Shown piece by piece: positions 51,558 to 60,386 of a stretch of 64,000 nt of DNA (positions within the stretch are counted from its first letter, which is position 1; each line of letters begins with the position of its first letter). Below the pieces are notes generated by a model. It saw nothing but the letters and a program-made list of their open reading frames with translations. It searched no databases and was not told the origin of the DNA. A program made the translations under genes and the position numbers. This stretch comes from Hymenobacter baengnokdamensis (GTDB taxonomy: Bacteria > Bacteroidota > Bacteroidia > Cytophagales > Hymenobacteraceae), in assembly GCF_008728635.1 (NCBI RefSeq), contig NZ_CP044285.1, forward strand, positions 1,426,001-1,490,000. Reading direction: 5' to 3'.

Positions 51558-52295
51558 ATGAAAACCGCTCTCATTACCGGCGCCAACAAAAGCATCGGCT
51601 TCGAAGCCGCCCGGCAGCTCCTCCAGCAAGGCTACTATGTGTACTTGGGCAGCCGCGACACCCACAACGGCCAGCAGGCCGTCGACCAGCTCAAGGCCGA
51701 AGGTCTCACCCAGGTCGAGCCCATCCAACTCGACGTAACGAGCAGCGACTCCATTGCCGCTGCCCGCGCGGCCCTGGGCCAGAAAACGCCGGTGCTCGAC
51801 GTGCTCATCAACAATGCCGGCATTTTGGGCGGCATGGTGCAGCCGGCTTCGAGCACCAGCCTCAGCACCATCCGGGAGGTGTTTGACACCAACGTATTTG
51901 GGGTAATCGGGGTGACGCAGGCGTTTCTCGACCTGCTGCGGCAGTCGCCCGCGCCGCGCATCGTCAACGTCACATCGGGCCTGGGCTCGCTCACGCTGCA
52001 CACCAACCCGAGCTGGAAATACTACCCGGTGAAGGGTGCCGCCTACCAGCCCTCCAAGGCTGCCCTGAACGCCTACACCATCATGCTGGCCTACGAGCTG
52101 CGCGATACCCCGTTCAAGGTGAATGCCGTGGATCCCGGCTATACCGCCACCGATTTCAACCACCACAGCGGCCCCGGCAGCGTGCAGGCCGCCGCCGCCC
52201 GCTTGGTAAAAGCCGCCACGCTGGGCCCCGATGGGCCCACCAGCCAGTTTTTCAGCGACGATAACGCGCCGGAAACAGGCATTAGCCCCTGGTAG
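51558..52295 (+). CDS. Short-chain dehydrogenase/reductase
   Basis: A 245-residue classical SDR. MKTALITGANKSIGFEAARQLL has the TGxxxGIG cofactor loop, VLINNAGIL the NNAG motif, IVNVTSGLGSL the catalytic Ser and AAYQPSKAAL the YxxxK pair. The substrate is unknown. A -7 element, TAATTTTG, is at 51520-51527 and allows a leader of about 25 nt. Confidence 0.92.
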   Translation: MKTALITGANKSIGFEAARQLLQQGYYVYLGSRDTHNGQQAVDQLKAEGLTQVEPIQLDVTSSDSIAAARAALGQKTPVLDVLINNAGILGGMVQPASSTSLSTIREVFDTNVFGVIGVTQAFLDLLRQSPAPRIVNVTSGLGSLTLHTNPSWKYYPVKGAAYQPSKAALNAYTIMLAYELRDTPFKVNAVDPGYTATDFNHHSGPGSVQAAAARLVKAATLGPDGPTSQFFSDDNAPETGISPW

Positions 52296-52320
52296 CCAGG
52301 GCGGCGAATCGCACTAAAAA

Positions 52321-52389
52321 CCCAGCCGCTGCCGCCCCCGGTAGCGGCTGGCGGGTTTTGGGGCTGGCGGGTAGGGCGCACTCAGTACC
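52321..52389 (+). repeat. Cassette repeat copy R7 (5' part)
   Basis: CAGCCGCTGCCGCCCCCGGTAGCGGCTG hairpin, GGGTTTTGGGGCTGGCGGGTAGGGCGCACTCAGTACC. It lies after the SDR gene, 4 kb beyond the main array, and probably acts as the SDR terminator. Confidence 0.8.
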
Positions 52390-52771
52390 GGGAGAAGCAC
52401 TCGTTGCAGCCGCTCGTTTGAAGTATTACCCCAGATAAGCTACAGTACCTGGGGCGACGAGTCAAAGCGGTCGAGCAAGCGCAGCAGGTCGGCACCTTTG
52501 GTGAGTATGGCGATGCCAGCCTGCCCGGCCGCTTTATTTGTCTGCTGCCGCGGGCCAGTCCTGCGTGCGCGACGAATTTCTGGCTGAAAGCTCCGCTACT
52601 CATGCCGGTGCTTACCGACATAGTCAGCCACCGGGCTGGTGGAAATAAGCTGATTGGCTGGATTAGATACCTGGGTGCTTGGCTAATTTTGTGCTGGCCC
52701 GCAGGCCGGGTAACTGGGTCGACCGCATCAAGTCCCATCTTTGATGAAGGAAACCCGTATACGGATACCAT
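52390..52771. other. Region without a supported gene, possible relic
   Basis: On the plus strand a frame without an ATG reads QYLGRRVKAVEQAQQVGTFG, GDASLPGRFICLLPRASPAC and LIGWIRYLGAWLILCWPAG, which looks protein-like but matches no family I know and has no proper start. A 129-codon minus-strand frame over the same bases has Cys/Ser/Arg-rich antisense-like composition. A decayed gene is possible. Confidence 0.35.
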
Positions 52772-53221
52772 ATGAGTGAAATTGCGCTTGAAACGGAATC
52801 GTATGGAGCTATTTATTTAGACTCTGAAGTTCCCTGCATCATTATCCGGTGGTTTGGCTTTGCCAATAGCGAGCAGCTGCACTACCTGATGAATGCAACG
52901 CTGGATTACTATATTGCCGAGTGCCGGCATCGGCCCGGCCCATTGGGCTGGATAGCCGATTCGCGCGGCCTCGGGGCCATTAAGCCCAACGACCAGCAGT
53001 GGCTGCACACTGATTGGAACCCCCGTACCTATGCGGCGGGCGTACGCTACATTGCCATCGTAGAGGCGGAGAGTGTGTTCGGTAAAATTTCGGCGCAGCA
53101 GTACGTAACCAACGTCATGCAGAGTACCGAGTATACTTTTTATACCCGCGCGGTACCCACCCTGGAGGAGGCCAAGGAGTGGCTTAAGGAAGTACTGGCC
53201 ACGGCACCTAATCCGAATTAA
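52772..53221 (+). CDS. STAS-like (SpoIIAA-like) protein, first of a pair
   Basis: A 149-residue cytoplasmic protein: PCIIIRWFGFANSEQLHYLMNATLDYYIAECRHRPGPLGWIADSRGLGAIKPNDQQWLHTDWNPRTYAAGVRYIAIVEAESVFGKISAQQYV...AKEWLKEVL. The pattern of a beta-strand with W-G-F, a helix, a W-x-D-S/T-R strand and final EEAKEWL is shared with the next gene and resembles SpoIIAA/STAS-like proteins of Bacteroidota. Function unknown. Confidence 0.72.
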   Translation: MSEIALETESYGAIYLDSEVPCIIIRWFGFANSEQLHYLMNATLDYYIAECRHRPGPLGWIADSRGLGAIKPNDQQWLHTDWNPRTYAAGVRYIAIVEAESVFGKISAQQYVTNVMQSTEYTFYTRAVPTLEEAKEWLKEVLATAPNPN

Positions 53222-53228
53222 TTTAAGT

Positions 53229-53657
53229 ATGCGCCAAGAATTAAAGAGCCCTCTGGGCCGGACGTACCTGGTGATTGAGCCCGACCCTCTCAACCGCTGG
53301 ATTGACGTAAACTGGATGGGCTACCTTACCAGCCAGAGCATTCAGGCTGGTGCCGCCGCCTACACCGCGGCCCTGGCCAAGTGGGGCTACCACGCGGTGC
53401 TCAACGATACGCGCTCGGTGCTGGGCCCCTGGGAGCACTCCATGGATTGGGTGGTGAATACCTGGGCCCCTGAGGCGGCAGCAGCGGGTCTTACCCATTT
53501 TGCGATGGTTAGCACCCCCGAGTCGATGGCTGATTTATCGGCCATAAAGTTTTATCAGCAGCTGACCGCCTTCAAAGCAGAAGTGTTTTCTGATATCGAG
53601 GAGGCCCGGAGCTGGCTGCGCCAATTTTCGCTCGGCGATAAAGCGTCGGTGGCGTAG
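53229..53657 (+). CDS. STAS-like (SpoIIAA-like) protein, second of a pair
   Basis: A 142-residue protein, diverged paralogue of the preceding one: WIDVNWMGYLTSQSIQAGAAAYTAALAKWGYHAVLNDTRSVLGPWEHSMDWVVNTWAPEAAAAGLTHFAMVSTPESMADLSAIKFYQQL...EEARSWLRQF. It starts 7 bp after the first gene and is presumably cotranscribed. They may form a hetero-oligomer, an inference. Confidence 0.72.
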   Translation: MRQELKSPLGRTYLVIEPDPLNRWIDVNWMGYLTSQSIQAGAAAYTAALAKWGYHAVLNDTRSVLGPWEHSMDWVVNTWAPEAAAAGLTHFAMVSTPESMADLSAIKFYQQLTAFKAEVFSDIEEARSWLRQFSLGDKASVA

Positions 53658-53727
53658 CCGCGCAAAGCTGCCTGCGCCCTGCAAAGCCAGTGCTGGTTCG
53701 GGATGGCTTAACTGCTTGGCTTCCACC

Positions 53728-54648
53728 ATGATAATTCGTGAGAAAGACAATTGGCTGCGGCTGCTTTTCGTGTGGCACGGCTCGGTGCTGCCCCAGATAC
53801 TGCCGCGCCTGCTGGCGCTGCTGGTGCTTTCGGTGGGGGTAGTGTTGGGCCACGGGCAGCTAATGCACTACAAGGTGCCGCTCACGGCCGCGCCGTTTAC
53901 CTTGTTTGGGGTTACGCTGGCCATCTTTCTGGGCTTTTACAACAATGCCAGCTACGACCGCTTCTGGGAAGGCCGCAAGCAGTGGGGCGCGCTGCTGAAT
54001 ACAACCCGCTCGCTGGCCCGGCAGGCGCTCACGCTGAGCAGCCCGCCGGGCGGCGAGCCGGCGGCCCGGCCTTTTGTGCGGCTGCTCATTGCCTTTACCT
54101 ACGCTCTGAAGCACCAGCTGCGGCATACCGACCCGGCGCCCGACCTGACGCGCCTGCTGCCCGCGCCGCTGGCGCAGGCCGTGCACCAGGCCACCTATCG
54201 GCCCATGCTGCTGCTGCTGGAGCTGGGCCGCTGGGTGCAGCAGGGTCGCAAGGCCGGGCAGCTCGACACCACGACCCAGCTGGCATTCGACCACAACTTT
54301 AACCAGCTCTCCGACATTGTGGGCGGCTGCGAGCGGCTGGCCGGCACGCCCATTCCGTACACGTACAGCGTCATGCTGCACCGCACGGTGTACCTGTACT
54401 GCTTTTTGCTGCCGTTTGGGCTGGTAGATAGTACGGGCTGGCTCACGCCGCTCATCGTAGTGTTCGTAGCCTATACGTTTATGGCCCTCGATGCCATTAT
54501 GCGCGAGATTGAGGAGCCCTTTGGCACTGGCCCCAACGACCTGGCCTTGAATACTATGAGCCACATGATAGAAGCTACCCTGCTCGAGCTGGCCGGCGAA
54601 GCGCTGCCACCGGCACCGGAATATCGCAGTCGCTATATGTTTGACTAG
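53728..54648 (+). CDS. Bestrophin-family ion channel
   Basis: A 306-residue membrane protein: MIIREKDNWLRLLFVWHGSVLPQILPRLLALLVLSV, FTLFGVTLAIFLGFYNNASYDRFWEGRKQWGALLNTTRSLARQAL and PFGLVDSTGWLTPLIVVFVAYTFMALDAIMREIEEPFGTGPNDLALNTMS are the RFP-TM/bestrophin signature with the D-rich C-terminal segment. Bacterial members conduct ions in pentamers. The ATG at 53728 is preferred to a TTG 12 nt upstream. Confidence 0.93.
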   Translation: MIIREKDNWLRLLFVWHGSVLPQILPRLLALLVLSVGVVLGHGQLMHYKVPLTAAPFTLFGVTLAIFLGFYNNASYDRFWEGRKQWGALLNTTRSLARQALTLSSPPGGEPAARPFVRLLIAFTYALKHQLRHTDPAPDLTRLLPAPLAQAVHQATYRPMLLLLELGRWVQQGRKAGQLDTTTQLAFDHNFNQLSDIVGGCERLAGTPIPYTYSVMLHRTVYLYCFLLPFGLVDSTGWLTPLIVVFVAYTFMALDAIMREIEEPFGTGPNDLALNTMSHMIEATLLELAGEALPPAPEYRSRYMFD

Positions 54649-54698
54649 CCGCGGCGGCTACGTAGCCGCTGCGGCCGGGCCTGCCGTATAGGCTGGCT

Positions 54699-55256
54699 AT
54701 GATTCCCCTCATCACCCACACGCCCCGCTTGCTTATTCTGGCCGCGAGCCGGGCCCTGCTCACGGCCGAGCTGCACAAGCCGCAGTATTTTCCAACCCTG
54801 CTGGGGGCCGCGCTGCCTACCGACTGGCCACCCGGCGAGTACGACCGCGACGCGATGGAGTATTTTCTGGAAAAGCTTACGGCCGGGGGCCGCGATGCGG
54901 CGGGCTGGTACAACTGGTACGCGCTGCGCAAAGCCGAAGGCGACATCCCCCGCACGCTGGTAGGCACGGGCGGCTTTATGGGCCCGCCCGATGCGGCCGG
55001 TGTAGTTGAGTTGGGTTATTCCATCGCTGCCGACTGGCGCGGGCAGGGCCTGGGCAGCGAGCTGGTGGCGGGCCTGGTGCACCAGGCCGCCGCAACCGGC
55101 CTGGTGCACCAGCTGGTAGCCCACACGCCCCCCGAAAACCTCACCTCCCAAAAGGTGCTGCTCCGCAATGGGTTTGCGTCGGTAGGAACCGATGTGAACG
55201 GCCGTCTGCGCTTCGAGCGTAGCGTGGAGCCCGCCGTGGTGGAGCAGCCGGCCTGA
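54699..55256 (+). CDS. GNAT-family N-acetyltransferase
   Basis: A 185-residue protein: VGTGGFMGPPDAAGVVELGYSIAADWRGQGLGSELVAGLVHQAAATGLVHQLVAHTPPENLTSQKVLLRNGFASVG has the acetyl-CoA-binding RGQGLG motif and the N-x-x-S-x-K-V-L-x-x-x-G-F motif of RimJ/RimL-like enzymes. Substrate unknown. Confidence 0.88.
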   Translation: MIPLITHTPRLLILAASRALLTAELHKPQYFPTLLGAALPTDWPPGEYDRDAMEYFLEKLTAGGRDAAGWYNWYALRKAEGDIPRTLVGTGGFMGPPDAAGVVELGYSIAADWRGQGLGSELVAGLVHQAAATGLVHQLVAHTPPENLTSQKVLLRNGFASVGTDVNGRLRFERSVEPAVVEQPA

Positions 55257-55365
55257 GCGGCGCAAAACTGCTTAAAACCGGATTTTTAGGTAAAAAAGCA
55301 AAATTTGGCTTGCTCGCCCGGCCACGGCGGCCGGGTTAGCGTAGGGGCAGTCTATTCGCCGCCTT

Positions 55366-57519
55366 ATGCTCGTCTCCACTCAATCGCCCGGCACCAAGCG
55401 TGGGCCTGCCCCCGGCCACTTCTGGCGTTGGGCCGCCCTGCTGGCCGGTGGCCTGCTGCTGGCCGGGCTGGTGGCGGCCCGGCTGCTTGACCCCTGGCTG
55501 GTGCGTAAGCTTGGGCAGCAGGTAAGCCGGCAAAGCCACGGAGCCTATCGGCTGCGCATCGGCGAGCTGCGCGTCGGGCTGTGGAGCCGGAGCCTGAGAA
55601 TTCATCGCGCCCAACTGGTGCCAGCTCCTGAAAAACCCGGCGGGTGGCCACCCGGCTTGCCGCACGTAAGCTTGTCGGCGGCTGATATTCAGCTGAGTGG
55701 CGTAGGCATACTGGCTTTGCTGCGCGGCAGCGTGGTGCCCATCGACAGCCTGGTGGTAAGTGACGTATCGCTGGAGCTGCCGGCTGGCCTGCCCCGGCAA
55801 ATGGTAGCCGATAAGCAGCCGCTTTATGCCTACTTACCCAAGCAGCTAGCGGGCCTGCGCCTGGGGCTGGTGGCCGTGCGCCACCTGCGGGCCCGCTACG
55901 CCGCCGGCCCCGATACTCTGGCCGACGTAAATAGCGCCACCCTGCTGGCCCGCAATGTATTGCTGAGTGCCGCCGGTGCTGCCGATGCGCGCCGCACTGC
56001 CTACGCCGCCAGCCTTACCGCCCAGGTGCGCGGCGCGGCCCTGCGGCTGCCCGGCACCGTCGCCGAGCTGACGCAGGGCCGGCTGCGGGCTGGCCGACTG
56101 CTGCTCGACTCCGTGCGAGTGGTTACCGGTGGCCGGCAGCCAACCAGCTTGTGGCTGCCCCACCTGGCGCTCAGCGGCTGGCAAACGGCGGTGCTGCAGC
56201 ATCAGCAGCGCTTTCTGGCCGATTCGCTGACGCTTTACCGGCCGCTGGTGCAGGGGCCGGTGCCCGCCTCTGCGGCCCAGCCCCTGTACCAGCGGCTGGC
56301 ACCCTATCTGCGCCGGGCCGACCTGGCCAGCCTGCGGGTGCAGGCCGGCCAGGTGCAGGCGGCGGGCGCCGGCCTCAACCCTACGGTGCGCAATATTACC
56401 CTGGAGGCCCAGCAGCTGCGCGTAGATGCCGCTGCCGCCCGCGACCCGCACCGCCTGGCCTATGCGCGGGCGTGGCGGGCGGCCACGGGGCTTATCACGG
56501 CTACCTACGATGCTCCCTTCTACCAGCTGGCTTGTCAGGGCCTGCGGCTGGATACCCGCCGCCAGCAGCTGAGCCTGCGGGGGCTGGCTATCCAGCCCAC
56601 CGTATCGGCGGCCGACCTGGACCGGCGCAAGGGCGAGCAATCGGTACACCTCACCGTAAAGCTGCCTGCCCTGCGCCTGCTGGGGCTTGATTTTGGCCGG
56701 CTGCTGCGGCAGCATGAGCTGCTGGTTGGCACACTGGTAGCGGAGCGGCCCTGGGTGGAGATTGCCAGCGACGGCCGCGCCCCGTTGCCCCGGCAACCAT
56801 CTGTCTTCACGCCGCTGGCCGTGCGCCGCGTGCCGCTGCTGGTGAGTATCAATAAGGTGCAGGTAGATGCCGGTACTATCAGCACGCCTTATCGCAGTCC
56901 GCGCAGCCCCGTGGTAGGTCACATTATTATCTCTCAGATGAGCGGCGAGCTGCATAACCTCAGCAACGACCCGCGCCGCATGACTAGCAGCCAGCCGCTG
57001 ACGGGCACGGCCACGGCCTACCTGCAGGGGCAGTGTAAGCTGCAGCTGCAGCTGCGGATTCCGCTGCTCGACCCGCTCGGTCGCCACGAGGTAACGGGCA
57101 CGTTCGGGGCCGCGCCGTTTGCCATTCTCAACCCTATGATTGGCCCGACGCGGCTGTTCGAGTTTGGCAGCGGCGATTTGAAAACGATGCGCTTTACCCT
57201 GCACGCCGACTTGCAAAAGGCCGATGGCACCATGTGGGCCGAGTATTCGGGCCTGCACCTGAAATTTGTCAAAAGCCAGCCCACCGGTATCAAAACCAAC
57301 CTGCTGACGCGGCTGGAGTCGGGCGTGGCCAATGCCCTGGTTATTCGTGCAAATAACCCGCGCGCCAATGGGCGGCTGGCGCCCGGCCGCCTGCGCACCA
57401 ACCGCGACTTGCGCTTCGCCGTGTTTGTGCTGTGGCGCCAGGCCCTGGTAAGTGGTCTGCTCAACAGCGCGGGGGTGCCGCAGGCCCTGGCGCAGAAGCT
57501 GAGCGAAGGCAAGAACTGA
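55366..57519 (+). CDS. Large AsmA/DUF748-like membrane-anchored protein
   Basis: A 717-residue protein with an N-terminal membrane anchor (about 22-42: WAALLAGGLLLAGLVAARLL) followed by beta-rich repeats typical of AsmA-like or DUF748 proteins (RLRIGELRVGLWSRSLRIHRAQLVP, LSAADIQLSGVGILALLRGSVVPIDSLVVSDVSLEL). The C-terminal part includes ATAYLQGQCKLQLQLRIPLLDPLGRHEVTGTFGAAPFAILNPMI, similar to the AsmA_2-type end. Proteins of this group sit in the periplasm and have been linked to lipid transport and envelope biogenesis; the exact role here is unknown. Confidence 0.75.
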   Translation: MLVSTQSPGTKRGPAPGHFWRWAALLAGGLLLAGLVAARLLDPWLVRKLGQQVSRQSHGAYRLRIGELRVGLWSRSLRIHRAQLVPAPEKPGGWPPGLPHVSLSAADIQLSGVGILALLRGSVVPIDSLVVSDVSLELPAGLPRQMVADKQPLYAYLPKQLAGLRLGLVAVRHLRARYAAGPDTLADVNSATLLARNVLLSAAGAADARRTAYAASLTAQVRGAALRLPGTVAELTQGRLRAGRLLLDSVRVVTGGRQPTSLWLPHLALSGWQTAVLQHQQRFLADSLTLYRPLVQGPVPASAAQPLYQRLAPYLRRADLASLRVQAGQVQAAGAGLNPTVRNITLEAQQLRVDAAAARDPHRLAYARAWRAATGLITATYDAPFYQLACQGLRLDTRRQQLSLRGLAIQPTVSAADLDRRKGEQSVHLTVKLPALRLLGLDFGRLLRQHELLVGTLVAERPWVEIASDGRAPLPRQPSVFTPLAVRRVPLLVSINKVQVDAGTISTPYRSPRSPVVGHIIISQMSGELHNLSNDPRRMTSSQPLTGTATAYLQGQCKLQLQLRIPLLDPLGRHEVTGTFGAAPFAILNPMIGPTRLFEFGSGDLKTMRFTLHADLQKADGTMWAEYSGLHLKFVKSQPTGIKTNLLTRLESGVANALVIRANNPRANGRLAPGRLRTNRDLRFAVFVLWRQALVSGLLNSAGVPQALAQKLSEGKN

Positions 57520-57553
57520 GGCGTGTTATTGGCGGGTAGCCTACTTTCGCGCC

Positions 57554-58993
57554 ATGAGATTCACGCACTTATTGCTGGGCTTACCCGTAGCGGCCCTGCT
57601 GGCGGGCATAGCCCGCCGGCCGGCTCCGGCCGAAACCTTCGACCTGCTTATCGAGCACGTAAATGTGGTGGACGTGGCCACCGGGCAGCTGCGGCCCGAC
57701 CAAACGGTAGCCGTAAAGGCCGGCAAAATAGTGCGGGTGGGGCCGGCGGGCCAGGCCCGCTACCAGGCCCGGAAAAAGCTGGACGGCACCGGCCGCTTCC
57801 TGCTGCCGGGCCTCTGGGATATGCACGTCCACTTCCGGGGCGGCGACAGCCTGGCGGCGGCCAACAAAAAAAGCCTCACGCTGTACCTGGCCCACGGCAT
57901 TACCACGGTGCGCGACTGCGGCGGCGATATCACGCCCCGCATTTTTGAGTGGCGGCGTGAGGAAGACGCCGGCACGCTGGCCGGGCCGCGTATCTTCACC
58001 TCGGGCCCCAAAATAGATGGCCCCGGCGCCACCTGGCCCGGCTCGCTCGAAGTGGTGACGCCCGCGCAGGTGAGCCGGGCGCTCGACTCGCTGCAAAAGC
58101 TGCGGGTGGACTTTGTAAAGATTTACGACAGCAAGATTTCGGGCGATGCCTACCTCGAAACTATCTCGCAGGCTGAAAAGCGGGGCATGAAAACCACCGG
58201 CCACATGCCGTACTCCGTTACGCTGGTCGAGGCGGTAAACCGGGGCCTCGATGCTACCGAGCATCTGTACTATGTGTTCAAGTCCTGTTCAAGTAAGGAA
58301 GACAGCCTCACCGCGCTGGTGCGCAACAGCCTGAGTACGCCCAAGCCGCTGGGGCTGTTTGCGATGCTGCCGGCCGTGTACGATACGTATAGTCCGGCCG
58401 CGGCCCAGCGCATTTTCCGGCTCATGGCCAGCCACCACACGGCGGCCGTGCCTACACTGGCCATCGGCAAAACGCTGGCCGAACTTGGTGAGAACAACCA
58501 TGCCCACGACTCGCTGCTGGCCTACATCGACCCCAAAATTCAGGCTACGTATGCCAAGCGCCTGGGTAGCGCCCGGCAGCAGTCGGCCGCGGCCCGGGCA
58601 TTTACCCAAAAGCTGGAAGCCCGGTTTATGACCCTGGTGCCGCAGATGCAGGCGGCGGGAGTTACAATTCTGGCCGGCTCGGACAGCGGGCCGTTCAACT
58701 CGTTTACTTACCCCGGCGCTTCGCTGCAGGATGAATTGGTGCTGCTGGTGCAGGCTGGCCTCACCCCCGCCCAGGCCCTGCGGGCCGCCACGCTCAATGG
58801 CGCCGAGTTTATGGGCGTGGCCGCCCGCAGCGGCAGCGTAGCCGAAGGCAAAGACGGCGACTTGCTGCTGCTGGCCGCCAACCCGCTGACTAACATCGCC
58901 AACGTGAAGAAAATAGTGGCCGTAGTGGCGCGCGGCAAGGTGTACCAGCGCGCCGACCTGGGCAGGATGATGGCGGCGATAAAAAATAAATAG
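57554..58993 (+). CDS. Secreted amidohydrolase
   Basis: A 479-residue metal-dependent hydrolase with a signal-like N-terminus (LLLGLPVAALLAGIARRPAPA). GLWDMHVHFRGGD has the HxH ligands (His91 and His93), TTGHMPYSV and ATEHLYYVF later His residues, and TILAGSDSGPFNSF the Asp. It belongs to the imidazolonepropionase-like branch. Substrate unknown. TACTTTCG, one mismatch from the -7 element, lies 4 nt before the ATG. Confidence 0.9.
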   Translation: MRFTHLLLGLPVAALLAGIARRPAPAETFDLLIEHVNVVDVATGQLRPDQTVAVKAGKIVRVGPAGQARYQARKKLDGTGRFLLPGLWDMHVHFRGGDSLAAANKKSLTLYLAHGITTVRDCGGDITPRIFEWRREEDAGTLAGPRIFTSGPKIDGPGATWPGSLEVVTPAQVSRALDSLQKLRVDFVKIYDSKISGDAYLETISQAEKRGMKTTGHMPYSVTLVEAVNRGLDATEHLYYVFKSCSSKEDSLTALVRNSLSTPKPLGLFAMLPAVYDTYSPAAAQRIFRLMASHHTAAVPTLAIGKTLAELGENNHAHDSLLAYIDPKIQATYAKRLGSARQQSAAARAFTQKLEARFMTLVPQMQAAGVTILAGSDSGPFNSFTYPGASLQDELVLLVQAGLTPAQALRAATLNGAEFMGVAARSGSVAEGKDGDLLLLAANPLTNIANVKKIVAVVARGKVYQRADLGRMMAAIKNK

Positions 58994-59002
58994 CGGCGCC
59001 TC

Positions 59003-60067
59003 TTACGCCCGGCCCATCTGTTTGAGGAACGCTACGTGCGAGGCCACGGCGTAGCGCATCTTAGGATATTCCTGGTAAGGCAGCCCAAACTCTTCGCAGG
59101 TTTGCCGAATGATTTTGCTCAGCATGGGGTAGTGAACGTGCGAGATTTTGGGGAACAGGTGGTGCTCGACCTGAAAGTTGAGCCCGCCCACCAGCCAGCT
59201 AATCAGGCGGTTGTCGGTGGCAAAGTTGGCCGTGGTGCGCAGCTGATGAATGGCCCACTCGTCTTCAAGCTTGCGGGTAGTTTCGTGCGGCGTCGGGAAA
59301 GCGGTTTGCTCCACGGTGTGCGCCAGCTGAAATACAATGCTGAGCACAAAGCCGGCTACTGCCGCCATAATCAGAAAGCCGACGAGCCAGTGCATAAGTC
59401 CGACAGTATATAGTGGAAGTGCAACGTAAAGACCCAGATTCAGCAGCTTAAAGCCCCAGAAAATGAGGTGGTCGTTGGTCGTCATCGGCTTGAGGGCCAC
59501 GCTGCCGATGCGGCGGGAGAAATACTTCTGGTAATCGGTAATAAAAATCCAGGAAATGTACAGCAGGCTGTAAAAAAACCCAAAGTACAGGTGCTGAAAG
59601 CGGTGGGCGCGGTGGCGCGGCTGCTCGGCCGTCAGGCGCATCCAGGGCCGGATGTCGAGGTCATCGTCGACGCCATCGATGTTGGTGTACATGTGGTGTA
59701 CGGTGTTGTGCTTGGCATCCCACATGTAGCTGCTGCCACCCAGTACATTGAGGGTGAAGGCGGCAAAGCGGTTGAGCCAGGCATGTCGGCTAAAGCTGCC
59801 GTGCGCCCCGTCGTGCATCACATTGAAGCCGATAAGGGCCAGCACGGTGCCCATCAGCACGCATTCCAGCAGGGCCCAGGCCGTCGGCGGCGTAAAGAAA
59901 ACCAGGTGAATGTACAGGGCTATGAGGCTGCCTACCAGCAGCAGCGCCTTGCCCAGCAGGGCGCCGTTGCCGGTCTGGGCCTTGCCGGTGGTTTGAAAAT
60001 ACTGCGTGGTACGGCGCTTCAGCTCGGCGTGGAAGGTACGCGGAGGAGCAAATTTGGGAAGGAGCAT
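59003..60067 (-). CDS. Membrane fatty-acid (acyl-CoA/lipid) desaturase
   Basis: A 354-residue di-iron desaturase. His boxes are HDGAH (85-89), HNTVHH (120-125) and QVEHHLFPKISHVHYP near residue 308. LYIHLVFFTPPTAWALLECVLMGTVLALIGFNVMHDGAHGSFS and GFLIMAAVAGFVLSIVFQLAHTVEQ are the hydrophobic regions. It introduces a double bond into fatty acyl chains at the membrane. The Q-x-x-H-H third box is characteristic of front-end or sphingolipid-like desaturases. Confidence 0.92.
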   Translation of the reverse strand: MLLPKFAPPRTFHAELKRRTTQYFQTTGKAQTGNGALLGKALLLVGSLIALYIHLVFFTPPTAWALLECVLMGTVLALIGFNVMHDGAHGSFSRHAWLNRFAAFTLNVLGGSSYMWDAKHNTVHHMYTNIDGVDDDLDIRPWMRLTAEQPRHRAHRFQHLYFGFFYSLLYISWIFITDYQKYFSRRIGSVALKPMTTNDHLIFWGFKLLNLGLYVALPLYTVGLMHWLVGFLIMAAVAGFVLSIVFQLAHTVEQTAFPTPHETTRKLEDEWAIHQLRTTANFATDNRLISWLVGGLNFQVEHHLFPKISHVHYPMLSKIIRQTCEEFGLPYQEYPKMRYAVASHVAFLKQMGRA

Positions 60068-60386
60068 AAAGGAGAGAAAACCAACTGGTTACTCGCAGCG
60101 AAACGGCCGCTGGAGCGGGGCCGCATCACCAAAGGGCAGCTACAGCGGACTTCTGCACCTTGCATAAGCCAAATTTCCGGAAGGCAGATACGCAGCTGCC
60201 GGCCCGATGGGATTGGCCGGCTGGCTACTTTGCTGCAAACCTACAACGGCAAAGCCCGGCAGTAAGTGCAGAATGGCGTTGGGTAGTTTGCCGCTGCTCG
60301 CGTTGGTGGTTCAGCTTATCGGCAGGCAGCCAAGTGGCGGGTTGTGCCGTAGAAGGCCAAGGTTCTCACCATTTTTCTTTCCTGCC
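60068..60386. other. Intergenic region without a gene
   Basis: 319 bp between the divergent desaturase and TPM genes. I see no supported gene, no clear terminator and only a weak promoter-like GGTAGTTTG at 60280-60288. Confidence 0.5.

Noticed and set aside
52382..52771. A 129-codon minus-strand frame.
   Set aside because: Composition is Ser/Cys/Arg-rich as in antisense frames, and it crosses repeat R7.
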